Assembly: GCA_002687015.1 (NCBI GenBank)
Contig: NYZB01000153.1
Location: 1-32,652 of the forward strand
Direction of reading: 5' to 3'
Source: Deltaproteobacteria bacterium
GTDB lineage: Bacteria > Myxococcota_A > UBA9160 > UBA6930
DNA: 32,652 bases
In this document: piece by piece, positions 18,920 to 28,577 of the stretch
Position numbering within the stretch: the first letter of the stretch is position 1
How the letters are laid out: each line of letters opens with the position of its first letter
Position numbers and translations under genes: made by a program
The notes under the pieces: generated by a model
What the model saw: the letters and a program-made list of their open reading frames with translations, nothing else
The model's database searches: none
Told to the model about the DNA's origin: nothing

Positions 18920-19933
18920 TTGAGGGTCATGGTCACCGGTGGGACGGGCTTCACCGGCTCGCATACGGTCCGCGCACTCCGTGCGGCGGGTCACGAGACA
19001 CGGCTGCTGGTTCGCGACCCCGAGAAGGTCGAGCGCGTCTTCGGCCCCGGAGCCATCAGCCCCGACGAGCTCGTCGTCGGCGACGTGCGGGACGCGGCTT
19101 CCGTCCGCGACGCCCTCGCGGGCTGCGAGGCCGTGGTCCACGCGGCGGCCATGGTGAGTCTGAAGGCCGCCGAGGCGAGACAGGTGCTCGAAACCAATCT
19201 GGAGGGCGTCGAGAACGTGATCGGTCAGGCGGCCGAGCAGGGCGTGGGACGGATCGTCCACGTCTCCAGCCTGGCGATCTTCTTCTCTCCGGGTTGCACT
19301 CCCCTGCACCCCGAGATGCCCATCCCGGCGGGCAGCACGGCCTACAGCGAGTCGAAGGCCCGGGCCGAGCGCTACGTACGGCACCTGCAGGCCGAGGGAG
19401 CGCCGATCCACGTGTCCTACCCGGTCGGCATCATCGGACCCGACGATCCGGGCATCAGCGGTGCCAACCACGCCCTCTATACGTGGTTCCGTGACCTGAC
19501 GATCAAGACCTCGACCGGCTTCCAGATCGTGGACGTGCGCGACCTGGCCGAGCTGCACCGTCGGCTCGTCGAGCACGAAGGGCCGCCCGGCCGCTTCGCG
19601 GCGGCTGGCGAGACGGTGAGCTGGTACGAGCTCCCGGACTTCATCGAGTCGCTGACCGGGACGCGGCTGCGCTACCTGGTCATTCCCGGGCGCCTGCTGC
19701 GCGCTCTGGGCTGGGTCGGTGACCAGGTGAAGCGCGTGAAGGACTTCAACTTCCCGCTCACCCTGGACACGATGCGCTTCGCCAGCCAGTGGCCCGGTAC
19801 CGCGCCCTGCACCGGCAGCGAGGCGTTGGGCCTCAGAATCCGGCCCATCCGTGAGAGCTACGCCGACACGCTGCGTTGGATGGAGAGGGCGGGGCACCTC
19901 TCCCGTCGTCAGATCGGCCGACTCGCCGAGTAG
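18920..19933 (+). CDS. NAD-dependent epimerase/dehydratase (extended SDR)
   Basis: TTG 18920 (or ATG 18929); VTGGTGFTGSHTVRAL, YSESKARAERYV, YPVGIIGPDDPG. Confidence 0.88.
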   Translation: MRVMVTGGTGFTGSHTVRALRAAGHETRLLVRDPEKVERVFGPGAISPDELVVGDVRDAASVRDALAGCEAVVHAAAMVSLKAAEARQVLETNLEGVENVIGQAAEQGVGRIVHVSSLAIFFSPGCTPLHPEMPIPAGSTAYSESKARAERYVRHLQAEGAPIHVSYPVGIIGPDDPGISGANHALYTWFRDLTIKTSTGFQIVDVRDLAELHRRLVEHEGPPGRFAAAGETVSWYELPDFIESLTGTRLRYLVIPGRLLRALGWVGDQVKRVKDFNFPLTLDTMRFASQWPGTAPCTGSEALGLRIRPIRESYADTLRWMERAGHLSRRQIGRLAE

Positions 19934-20076
19934 ACCCGGGGCTTTCCTGGGTCGGGTTCGGTCGATTCCCCCCGCTCGAAGGGATCCCTTTCCCTCGCGG
20001 TCGAGACCGTGTAAAGCCGGCGGCCCGAGACGCCGATGACGCCTCCGGAGCGGCGCCTCTCGGCGCCGCGGGCCGC

Positions 20077-22248
20077 GTGAAGGCAGCCGAGGCGAGAGTG
20101 GACGAGCACGGACGCAAACGACCCCGAGTGCTTGTCGTCGACGACGACGAGGGCGTGAGGAGCTTCCTCGTTCGGGGACTTCGGCGCGAGGGTCTCGAGG
20201 CCGTCGAAGCGGCCGATGGCCAGGCCGGCCTCGACGGCTTCGAGGAGCGGACGCCCGAGCTGGTCCTGCTGGACGTCCAGATGCCGAAGCTGTCGGGCTT
20301 CGAGGTCTGCGAGGCGATCCGGGGGCGCGAGAGCGGCCACGACGTCCCGGTCGTCATGATGACTGGCATGGACGATGCCAGCGCGATCCAGCGCGCCTAC
20401 GATGTCGGCGCCACCGACTTCATCACGAAGCCGATCAACTGGTTGATCCTCTCCCACCGGCTGCGCTACCTGCTGCGAGCCGGGTCCAATCTGCAGGCCC
20501 TTCGCCGGAGCCAGGAGCGGCTCGCCAATGCGCAGCGCCTGGCGCTGATGGGCAGCTGGCAGATCGACTTCGACGACGGGAGCTTCTCGGGCTCGGATGC
20601 CCTTTGGGAGATCCTGGGGGTCGAGCCCCAGGAGGAGCCCAGCATCCAGACCCTGGCGCAGCGCATCCATCCCGACGATCGCGGGCCGATGCTCGACGCC
20701 TATCGGCGATGCCGCGACGGCGGAGAGCCTTCGAGCGTCGATCATCGGGTGGTCCGCCCGGATGGCAGCGAGCGGATCCTGCGCTGCCAGATCCGCATGT
20801 TGATGGATGCGAAGGGGGCCGCCGCGGGCCTCGAGGGCACCCTCCAGGACATGACGGAACGGAAGCGGACCGAGGAGCAGGTCCGCTTCCTCTCTTCCCA
20901 CGATCCCCTGACGAGCCTGGGCAATCGCCGCCTCTTCCAGGAGAGACTGGCGCTGGCCATCCGGCACGCGCGCACGGGCGACCGGAAGGTGGGGGTCCTC
21001 TACCTGGACGTCGACCACTTCAAACGCATCAACGAGACCTTCGGCCATTCGGTCGGTGACTCCCTCCTCTCGGAGGTGGCCAACCGGCTGGTGATGAGCG
21101 TGCGCGGCGCCGACCTCGTCGCTCGCAGCGATCCGGCCTGGGCCGAGCAGCAGACCGCCGTCTCGCGCTTCGGAGGCGACGAATTCACGATCCTGATTCC
21201 CCAGCTGCACGACGAGCAGGCCCTGGCGGCCGTGGCGCGTCGCCTGCTGGACGGGCTCTCGCAGCCCTTCTCCCTCCAGGGCCACGAGGTGGTGGTGGGA
21301 GGCAGCGTGGGCATCGCGGTCTTCCCAAGCGATGGCAACAACCCCGAGGAGCTGCTGCGAAACGCGAACTCGGCCATGTACGCCGCCAAGGAACGCGGCC
21401 GTGGCGACTACCAGTTCTATGCCCAGTCGATGAACGAGCTCTCCCTGCGGCGCTTGATCCTCGAGGGGAAGCTGCGCAAGGCCCTGGACGCCTCGCACTT
21501 CGAGCTCTTCTTCCAGCCCAAGCTCTCCCTCGAGTCGGGTGCCATCACCGGCTTCGAGGGCCTGCTCCGCTGGGACGACCCGGAACTCGGGATGGTCGGA
21601 CCCTGCGACTTCATCCCGGTCGCAGAGGAGACGGGCATGATCTCACGCCTCGGCGCGTGGGTGATTCGCCGGGCCTGCCGCCAGGTGGCCGCCTGGGACC
21701 AGAACGGCACGTGCCAGGGAAGCGTCGCCGTGAATCTGTCACCCGAGCAGTTCCGCCAGCCCGGCCTCGCGGACCGGATCTTGAGGGAGGCTTCCGAGGC
21801 CGACATCGATCCGCGGCGCCTCGAGTTCGAGATCACCGAGAGCGTGGTCCTGCGCGACACGGAGGAGGTGATCCAGCAGCTCCAGGCCATCCGCGCCCAT
21901 GGCATGCGGGTCGCCCTCGACGACTTCGGGACCGGATACTCGTCCCTCTCGTATCTGCGCAAGCTGCCCGTCGACATCCTCAAGATCGATCGCTCCTTCA
22001 TCCAGCACATCGAGGACAAGGCCGAGGACGCGGCCCTCACCGGCGGCATCATCGCCATGGGCAAGGCACTCGGACTGCGGATCGTCGCCGAAGGCGCGGA
22101 GACGGAGGGACAACGGGATCTCCTGACCGAGTGGCAGTGTGACGAGATGCAGGGCTTCCTGTTCAGCCCGGCCGTGCGGGCGCACGAGGCGGAGGCACTC
22201 TGGCGCCAGGGGCGTCCGGCCCGGAAGCCCGGGCCGCCGGGGAGCTAG
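20077..22248 (+). CDS. Response regulator receiver-PAS-GGDEF-EAL protein (c-di-GMP signalling)
   Basis: REC (LVVDDDEG, LLDVQMPKLSGFEV, TKPIN), PAS/PAC, RFGGDEF, EAL domain (NLSPEQF, EITESV, DDFGTGYSS, KIDRSFI, EGAET, QGFLFS). Start uncertain (GTG 20077 proposed; 20008 or 20098 also possible). Confidence 0.92.
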   Translation: MKAAEARVDEHGRKRPRVLVVDDDEGVRSFLVRGLRREGLEAVEAADGQAGLDGFEERTPELVLLDVQMPKLSGFEVCEAIRGRESGHDVPVVMMTGMDDASAIQRAYDVGATDFITKPINWLILSHRLRYLLRAGSNLQALRRSQERLANAQRLALMGSWQIDFDDGSFSGSDALWEILGVEPQEEPSIQTLAQRIHPDDRGPMLDAYRRCRDGGEPSSVDHRVVRPDGSERILRCQIRMLMDAKGAAAGLEGTLQDMTERKRTEEQVRFLSSHDPLTSLGNRRLFQERLALAIRHARTGDRKVGVLYLDVDHFKRINETFGHSVGDSLLSEVANRLVMSVRGADLVARSDPAWAEQQTAVSRFGGDEFTILIPQLHDEQALAAVARRLLDGLSQPFSLQGHEVVVGGSVGIAVFPSDGNNPEELLRNANSAMYAAKERGRGDYQFYAQSMNELSLRRLILEGKLRKALDASHFELFFQPKLSLESGAITGFEGLLRWDDPELGMVGPCDFIPVAEETGMISRLGAWVIRRACRQVAAWDQNGTCQGSVAVNLSPEQFRQPGLADRILREASEADIDPRRLEFEITESVVLRDTEEVIQQLQAIRAHGMRVALDDFGTGYSSLSYLRKLPVDILKIDRSFIQHIEDKAEDAALTGGIIAMGKALGLRIVAEGAETEGQRDLLTEWQCDEMQGFLFSPAVRAHEAEALWRQGRPARKPGPPGS

Positions 22249-22277
22249 ACCGAAAGCGCGCTGCGAGCAGGTCCGAG

Positions 22278-23027
22278 CTAGAGCTGGTGCTCGCACTCGA
22301 CGGTCTCGGCCAGGGCCAGGAGCTCCGCGTCGGGCTCGGTCCGGTGGATCTCCGCCTCCCGGGCGAAACGCCGCAACAGGGCATCGCGCACCTCGGCGAG
22401 CCCCACTCCGGGGAGCTCCTGATCGACGGCACCGGTTGCGGCGTTGTCGAGGGGGAGCTCCATGGCGGCGTAGATCGGCTCGAGGACCCGCGCCACCCGC
22501 TCCGGTTGCCGCACGACGATCACTCCGCCCACGTGCGCAGCTCCCTTCACGATCCGCTGCCCGACTCCCATCAGCTTCCGCTCGCCACGCGCGTTCACGC
22601 TGTGTTCCCCCGGGCAATACTCCCCGGGCACGGCTCCAATCCTCGCGTCGACCCCAATGGAGGAGAGCGCCTCGCGCACGATCCGCGCCAACCGGTCGAA
22701 GCGCGCCGCGATGTCCCTGCGCGCCTCGGCGGCCGGGATGCACCAGGCAAAGGCGAGGCTCTGGGTCGTGAAGACCGCGGCCCGGCCGCCCGCCAGGCGG
22801 AGCATCGCCTCGAAGCCCTGCTCGCGGGCCACGCGAAGGGCTTCGGCGAAGCCTGGCCGTACGCGGTCGAGCACCGAGAAGGCGACGACGTCCTCGGGGA
22901 CGTAGAGGCGCAGCGTCTCGGGCGCAGCGCCGGCCGCCACGCGGGTCAAGAGGGCGCGCGAGACCGCCGTGTCGTAGGCGGGGCGACCTGGAAAGCGCAC
23001 GTCGAGCAACCTGAGGGGGGGCTTCAC
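22278..23027 (-). CDS. Lipoate-protein ligase A family (biotin/lipoate ligase fold) protein
   Basis: 249 aa; MLRLAGGRAAVFTTQSLAFAW, GEYCPGEHSVNARGERKLMGVGQRIVKGAAHVGGVI. Confidence 0.85.
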   Translation of the reverse strand: MKPPLRLLDVRFPGRPAYDTAVSRALLTRVAAGAAPETLRLYVPEDVVAFSVLDRVRPGFAEALRVAREQGFEAMLRLAGGRAAVFTTQSLAFAWCIPAAEARRDIAARFDRLARIVREALSSIGVDARIGAVPGEYCPGEHSVNARGERKLMGVGQRIVKGAAHVGGVIVVRQPERVARVLEPIYAAMELPLDNAATGAVDQELPGVGLAEVRDALLRRFAREAEIHRTEPDAELLALAETVECEHQL

Positions 23028-23096
23028 GGCGGGAGGGTACCCCGCCGGCGGCCTCGCGCCGAAACGGGTCGACGCGGAGAAGCCGGGCGTCTCGGA

Positions 23097-23660
23097 TCAG
23101 GCGCCCGGTTCGAAGCTCGCCGTCGCCAGACGCTCCGACACGTGCTCCACGAGGCCCTTCATCGCGGGTTCCGCCACCCAGCGGTCGGGCATGCGCAGGG
23201 ACAGGTCCGCGCGCAGGATCGAATCGGCTCCCGGGCGGATCAGCATCCAGTTGTAGCTGTGCAGCGTTCGGTTCCCGTCGGGCTTCGGACCGTCGAAGGC
23301 CAGCAGGTCGTCGCCCTGCTCGGTGGTCGAGACCTGGACCTCGCCGTGGATCGGCTCCAGGAAGGCGAGGGCCTTCTGGACGAGGGCGGCGCGGCCCGGC
23401 ACGGGCCCGCTGACGGGATCCCGGCCCACCACCAGCCAAAGCTCGACGTCGGGCAGGTCCGGGAGGCGCATCACGATGGCCTTGCCCTCCCGGCGAGCGG
23501 GTCGGAAGCGATCGTCCAGGGAGAGCTGGAGGCGGAGCGCCTGGTCCGGCGCGCCGGCCGGCGTGGAGGCGGCCGCCGCTTGCGGCGTCGTCTCGACCCG
23601 ATTGCATGCGAGACTAGGCGCCAGGAGCAAGGCGAGGACGAGGATCGCGATCTCACGCAT
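23097..23660 (-). CDS. Putative lipoprotein of unknown function
   Basis: 187 aa; signal MREIAILVLALLLAPSLAC with lipobox SLAC; no family recognised. Confidence 0.6.
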   Translation of the reverse strand: MREIAILVLALLLAPSLACNRVETTPQAAAASTPAGAPDQALRLQLSLDDRFRPARREGKAIVMRLPDLPDVELWLVVGRDPVSGPVPGRAALVQKALAFLEPIHGEVQVSTTEQGDDLLAFDGPKPDGNRTLHSYNWMLIRPGADSILRADLSLRMPDRWVAEPAMKGLVEHVSERLATASFEPGA

Positions 23661-23736
23661 GGCCCCCTCATCGGCATGGGAAGGGAGCGGCTGGAGCTAC
23701 AGTCCCCTGGCACGAGCCGCAGCAAGGAGGCGATCC

Positions 23737-24939
23737 ATGGGTCCGTTGGACGGCGTGAAGGTCTTGGAGATGGGGGTGTGGGTCGCGGGGCCCGCTGCGG
23801 GCGGCATCCTGGCCGATTGGGGCGCCGACGTGGTGAAGATCGAGCCGCCGGGCATCGGCGATCCCGCCCGGCTCTTCGCCACCATGCTCGGAAGCGACCT
23901 GCCCTTCAACCCTCCCTTCGAAATGGACAACCGGAGCAAGCGCAGCATCGTCATCGACCTGGCCACTCCGGCAGGCCAGGAGCTGGGCCTCGAGCTGGTC
24001 GACGACGCGGACGTCTTCGTGACGAATGTCCGCCAGGCCGGCCTCGAGAGGATCGGCTTCGATCCCCAATCCCTGCTGGCCCGCAACGGGCAGCTGGTCT
24101 ATTGCGCGATCACGGGCTTCGGCCTGGAGGGCCCCGACAGGGACCGCGCCGCCTACGACATCGCCGCCTTCTGGGCGCGCTCCGGGATCGCCCACATGCT
24201 CACACAGCCGGGCGCCCACCCTCCCTTCCAGCGTGGCGGCATGGGAGACCACAACACCGGGCTCGCGGCCGCGGGCGCCGTGGCCGCCGCGCTCTACTCG
24301 CGGGAGAAGACCGGCAACGGCCAGCTCGTCTCGACTTCCCTGCTGCGCGAGGGCGTCTACACCTTGAGCTTCGACCTGGCCGCGTCCCTGCGCTTCGGCG
24401 TCGGGTTGGCGGTCGCCGATCGAAAGACGATGGGCAACCCCTGCATCAACAACTACCAGGACAAGGAGGGGCGCTGGTTCTGGATCGTGGGGCTCGAGGG
24501 CGATCGCCACTGGCCCCCGCTGGCGCGGGCCGCGGGGCACCCGGAGTGGCTCGAGGATCCGCGCTTCGTCGATGCGCAGGCGCGCGCCGCGAATTCGGAG
24601 GTCCTGATCACGGCCCTCGACGAAGCGTTCGCCACCAGGACGCGTGCGGAATGGTCGGAGGTCTTCGCCGCCGAGCCCGACCTTTGGTGGTCGCCCGTGC
24701 AGGATCTCGAAGAGGTCTTGGCCGACGAGCAGGTGCACGCAGCGGGCGCCCTGTGCGAGGTGCCGGACCAGGGGGCCACGACGCTCCTCCCCGCTTCACC
24801 CTGCGACTTCCACGGGACGCCCTGGCAGCCGCGCTGGATGGCCCCCGAGCAGGGCCAGCACACCGACGAGGTGCTGGGCGAGATGGGCCGGGATGCGGGA
24901 ACGATCGCCGAGCTGCGCTCGAAGGGGGTGGTGGCCTAG
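23737..24939 (+). CDS. CaiB/BaiF (class III) CoA-transferase family protein
   Basis: ATG 23737 preceded by AAGGAGG; MGPLDGVKVLEMGVWVAGPAAGGILADWGADVVKIEPP, DNRSKRSIVIDL, AYDIAAFWARSG. Confidence 0.92.
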   Translation: MGPLDGVKVLEMGVWVAGPAAGGILADWGADVVKIEPPGIGDPARLFATMLGSDLPFNPPFEMDNRSKRSIVIDLATPAGQELGLELVDDADVFVTNVRQAGLERIGFDPQSLLARNGQLVYCAITGFGLEGPDRDRAAYDIAAFWARSGIAHMLTQPGAHPPFQRGGMGDHNTGLAAAGAVAAALYSREKTGNGQLVSTSLLREGVYTLSFDLAASLRFGVGLAVADRKTMGNPCINNYQDKEGRWFWIVGLEGDRHWPPLARAAGHPEWLEDPRFVDAQARAANSEVLITALDEAFATRTRAEWSEVFAAEPDLWWSPVQDLEEVLADEQVHAAGALCEVPDQGATTLLPASPCDFHGTPWQPRWMAPEQGQHTDEVLGEMGRDAGTIAELRSKGVVA

Positions 24940-24975
24940 TCGGGAGAGCCCTGGCACACGCCGACGGGGCCCGGC

Positions 24976-25392
24976 TCAGTCTCCAGCCCCGGGCAGGACT
25001 CCGAGCTGGCTCATCAGGCCGAGCGTGTCCGAGTAGCGGTAGGCGCGGGACACCTTGCCGTCGACGACCTGCAGGAGGGTGCAGTTCTCGACGTGGAACT
25101 TCCTCCCGGTGGCGGGCTGACCGAAGAGGTCGCCGTCGTGGGTTCCGGTCAGGGTGTAGCGAAGCGTGACGAGTCCGTCGGTCTCGACGAGAGCGAGGGG
25201 CTCGAGGTGGACGTCGCTGGCCGCGGACCACCAGCCCTCGATGGCCGCCACCTCGGCCTCGGGGCCGACCGTCATCTCCTTGCCGTGCACGTAGGAGACG
25301 TAGTCGTCGTGCAGGACGGCGCGATAGCCCTTCGCATCGCGCCCGTTGTCGCATTCGATCACTCGCTTCACACAGTCGATCGGACTCCCCAT
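24976..25392 (-). CDS. NTF2-like/SnoaL-like polyketide cyclase family protein
   Basis: 138 aa; RAVLHDDYVSYVHGKEMTVGPE...FGQPATGRKFHVENCTLLQVVDGKVSRAYRYSDTLGLMSQLG. Confidence 0.82.
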   Translation of the reverse strand: MGSPIDCVKRVIECDNGRDAKGYRAVLHDDYVSYVHGKEMTVGPEAEVAAIEGWWSAASDVHLEPLALVETDGLVTLRYTLTGTHDGDLFGQPATGRKFHVENCTLLQVVDGKVSRAYRYSDTLGLMSQLGVLPGAGD

Positions 25393-25407
25393 GCGGGTCC
25401 CTCCCTG

Positions 25408-27348
25408 CTACTCCGGCAACGCGAAGGCCATCAGGTGGTCGCCGGGCGGATTGGGCGCTCCCCAGTGCCCACCGGCCGCCACGACCACGTACTGGCGGCC
25501 GTCGGGACGAACCTGGTAGGTCATCGGAACCGAGTTGGCCGAGGTGGGCAGATCCGCCTGCCACAGCTCCTCGCCGGTGGCGAGATCGTGCGCGCGGAAC
25601 ACGTGCTCCGTGGCGGTGCCGATGAACACGAGCCCCGTCGCGGTGACGATGGGCCCTCCGATTCCCGGCACTCCCTTGATCCACCAGAAGGGAAAGGGCG
25701 CCATGTCGCGGGTCGTCCCGAGCGGAATGCTCCAGCGGATCTTCCCCGCGGCCAGATCGATCGCGTCGAGGGTGCCCCAGGGCGGCGCGGTGCAGGGCAC
25801 GCCGAGGGGAGAGGAGACGATGCCGGTCTCGACGCAGTAGGGCGTACCGAGCTGTTGCTGGGGGATGTCTTCACATTGGTCGCGGGGAACCAGCCTGGAG
25901 GTGGCGGCGAAGCGCCACGTCACGACCAGCATGATCTGCTCGCCGAGGTGGATGGCCGGCGACCCCCAGTTGTTCCCTCCCCCGTTGCTCGGGTACAGGA
26001 CCGAGCCGCGCAGCGAGGGGGGGGTGTAGATGCCGTCGTTGCGCAGCTCGTTCATGCGCTCGCGGCAGGCACCCTCGTCCCAGAAGGTGAAGCCCCAGAC
26101 GTCGTCCGCGGTGATGGGAGGCAGCAGGTGCGGGAGGTGCGTGGGGAAGGGCTGGGTCGGCGAGAGGTACTCGCCCGGCACCGGATCCTGGGGAACCGGA
26201 CGCTCCTCCACCGGGAAGACCGGCTCACCGGTCTCCCGATGCAGCACGAAGGTCATGCCCATCTTCGTCACCTGCACGACGACCGGTATCGTCTTGCCGT
26301 CGAGGCGCAGGTCCATCAGCGTCGGCTGCGCCGGTGTGTCGTAGTCCCAGAGGTCGTGGTGGACCATCTGGTAGTGCCAGACCACCTCGCCGGTGTCGCC
26401 GTCCAGGGCGACCACGGAGCTGGAGTAGTGGTCGAGCCCCTTGCGATGGCCTCCAAAGTAGTCGGGATTGGTGTTGCCCGTGGGGACGAAGACGAGGCCG
26501 CGCTCCTCGTCGACCGAGATGATCGACCACACGTTGGTGGTTCCGCTCCGGTAGGTGCCGTCCTCGTTCAGCGGCTCCATGCCGGGAGGAATGGGATTCC
26601 AGGCCCAACGCAGCTCCCCGGAGCGCACGTCGTAGGCCCGCACCACCCCGCTGGGCGCGTCCGTGCGGGTGTTGTCGAGGACCAGGGAGCCCGTGATCGC
26701 CATGTCCTTCAGGATCGCGGGCGGCGAGGTGATGCTGTACTCGATCGGCAGGTGCTTCGAGATGCGATGAGTGACGTCCACCTCACCGCCCTCCCCGAAG
26801 TCGGGACAGCGACGCCCCGTCTCGGCATCCAGGGCGATCAGCCGCACGTCGAGGGTTCCAAGGAGAATCCGGTGCTCGCAGAAGCCCGTCTCTCCCGAGC
26901 GCCAGCTGCTGACGCCGCGGCAGTTCGCCAGCAGGAAGCCGTCCTTGTCCACCTCCGGATCGAAACGCCACTTCTCCTCGCCGCTCTCCGCGTCGAGCGC
27001 GAAGACCTTGTTGAAGGAGGAGCAGTAGTAGAGCGTGTCGTCGATCACGATCGGGGTCGCCTGGAAGCCGCTGGCGGGCATCGGCGGGCCCTCACCACCG
27101 GGGCCGCGGGCCTCCCGGATGTCGCCCGAACGGTGCTCCCACGCGAGCTTCAGCCAACGGACGTTGCCGGGCGTGATCTGGCTGGCCGGCGAGTAGTGCG
27201 TGCCGCCCGGCATTCCGCCATAGGCGGTCCATGTGGCGACGGAACCTCCCGAGAGAGGGGGAGGCGGGGGCTCCGCGCAGCCGGGCACCAGCGCCAGGAG
27301 ACAGGCGATCGCCAGCGGGGCGAGCCACGGGTTCTCCTTCGAGAGCAT
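25408..27348 (-). CDS. PQQ-dependent dehydrogenase-like (quinoprotein beta-propeller) lipoprotein
   Basis: 646 aa from ATG 27348; lipobox LVPGC; WTAYGGMPGGTHYSPASQITPGNVRWLKLAWEHRSGD, HYQMVHHDLWDYDTPAQPTL, YVVVAAGGHWG. Confidence 0.9.
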   Translation of the reverse strand: MLSKENPWLAPLAIACLLALVPGCAEPPPPPLSGGSVATWTAYGGMPGGTHYSPASQITPGNVRWLKLAWEHRSGDIREARGPGGEGPPMPASGFQATPIVIDDTLYYCSSFNKVFALDAESGEEKWRFDPEVDKDGFLLANCRGVSSWRSGETGFCEHRILLGTLDVRLIALDAETGRRCPDFGEGGEVDVTHRISKHLPIEYSITSPPAILKDMAITGSLVLDNTRTDAPSGVVRAYDVRSGELRWAWNPIPPGMEPLNEDGTYRSGTTNVWSIISVDEERGLVFVPTGNTNPDYFGGHRKGLDHYSSSVVALDGDTGEVVWHYQMVHHDLWDYDTPAQPTLMDLRLDGKTIPVVVQVTKMGMTFVLHRETGEPVFPVEERPVPQDPVPGEYLSPTQPFPTHLPHLLPPITADDVWGFTFWDEGACRERMNELRNDGIYTPPSLRGSVLYPSNGGGNNWGSPAIHLGEQIMLVVTWRFAATSRLVPRDQCEDIPQQQLGTPYCVETGIVSSPLGVPCTAPPWGTLDAIDLAAGKIRWSIPLGTTRDMAPFPFWWIKGVPGIGGPIVTATGLVFIGTATEHVFRAHDLATGEELWQADLPTSANSVPMTYQVRPDGRQYVVVAAGGHWGAPNPPGDHLMAFALPE

Positions 27349-27380
27349 GGCCAAGAGCCTCCTTGTGGGGCGAGTTCCTG

Positions 27381-28520
27381 TCAGAACCCCGTCAGACGAG
27401 CGAAACGATCGCGGTGGTAGGCCGCATCGCCGAGCGTCAGCTCGGCGGCCTTCGCCCTCTTGAGGAAGAGGCCGATGTCCTCTTCGTCGGTCATGCCGAT
27501 CCCACCGTGCATCTGCAGGCCTTCGCATGTGATGAGGCTCGCCGCGTCCGAGCAGCGCGCCTTGGCCGCGCTCACGATGCGTGCGGCGTGGGGACGATCC
27601 TCATCGAGGGCTCGTAGGGCATCCAGCACGGCGGCCTGGGCCAGCTGGAGCTCGCAGAACATCTCGGCCGCGCGGTGCTTCAGCGCCTGGAAGCTGCCGA
27701 TGCGGACGCCGAACTGCTCGCGGTCCTTCAGGTAGGCGATGGTGCGCTCGAAGGCCTCGGAGGCGAGGCCCACCATTTCGGCGGAGAGAGCCGCCGTGGC
27801 GCGGTCAAAGACCGGGTCCAGGATCTCCGCGCCCCGGTCGACCTCACCCAGGACGGCATCCCTTCCGACGACCACCTCCGAGAGCGAAACCCGCGCTGCG
27901 TAGCGACTGTCGATCAGCGCCGAGCGCGTGAGCTCGCAACCATCCGTCGCCGGATCCACGAGGAAGAGGGTCAGGCCCTCCCGTTCTCCGCTCGCGCCAC
28001 TCGTCCGCGCGACGACCACGAGCCGGTCGGCGACGTGGCCCTCGAGCACGAAGGTCTTCCGACCGGAGAGGCAAAAGCCGTCTCCCGTCTTCTCGGCCTT
28101 GCTGTCGATCACCCAGGGATCGAAACGCCCCGTCTCCTGGAAGGCCAGGGCGAGAAGGGTCTCACCCCGGCAGAGGCCGGGCAGGATCTCCCGCTTCTGG
28201 GCGTCGCTGCCTCCCCGCGCCACGGCCCCGCCAGCCAGCACGACCGTCGACAAGAAGGGGTAGGGAGCCAGGGTGCGCCCGCACTCCTCGAGGACCACTC
28301 CCAGCTCGGCCATGCCGAGACCGGCGCCGCCATGGTCTTCGGCGAAGGGGATCCCTGGCCAGCCGAGCTCCGCCATCTCCTTCCAGATCGCCCTCGAGAA
28401 CCCCGTCGGGTCTTCCTCGTCGCGCAGCGCCCGAAGGTGGGCGATCGGCGCGCGTTCCTTCAGGAACTCCGCGGCCGCCTGTTGGATGAGCTCCTGCTCC
28501 TCGGTCAATACCAGGCTCAT
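27381..28520 (-). CDS. Acyl-CoA dehydrogenase family protein (possible non-catalytic partner subunit)
   Basis: 379 aa; LTEEQELIQQAAAEFLKERAP, GLGMAELGVVLEECGRTLAPYPF, LITCEGLQMHGGIGMTDEEDIGLFLKRAKAAE. Confidence 0.92.
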   Translation of the reverse strand: MSLVLTEEQELIQQAAAEFLKERAPIAHLRALRDEEDPTGFSRAIWKEMAELGWPGIPFAEDHGGAGLGMAELGVVLEECGRTLAPYPFLSTVVLAGGAVARGGSDAQKREILPGLCRGETLLALAFQETGRFDPWVIDSKAEKTGDGFCLSGRKTFVLEGHVADRLVVVARTSGASGEREGLTLFLVDPATDGCELTRSALIDSRYAARVSLSEVVVGRDAVLGEVDRGAEILDPVFDRATAALSAEMVGLASEAFERTIAYLKDREQFGVRIGSFQALKHRAAEMFCELQLAQAAVLDALRALDEDRPHAARIVSAAKARCSDAASLITCEGLQMHGGIGMTDEEDIGLFLKRAKAAELTLGDAAYHRDRFARLTGF

Positions 28521-28577
28521 GGATCCTCTCGTGGGTCGCCTGGGAGGCGATGGGGGAAGGACACCCGCGTCGGCGTG

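Noticed and set aside
18597-18923. Small plus-strand ORFs (MSPARAARPTP; 66 aa from 18723) and an antisense ORF with a hydrophobic N-terminus from 18724
   Set aside because: No conserved features recognised; likely just the divergent promoter region between the alcohol dehydrogenase and the epimerase.
19934-20076. c-di-GMP (GEMM) riboswitch upstream of the GGDEF-EAL gene
   Set aside because: Fragments such as AAAGCC and GACGCC are present, but not in the order or spacing of the consensus.
22287-25169. 960-aa plus-strand ORF
   Set aside because: Low-complexity composition, antisense to lipoate-ligase-like and lipoprotein genes and out of frame with the CoA-transferase; shadow ORF.
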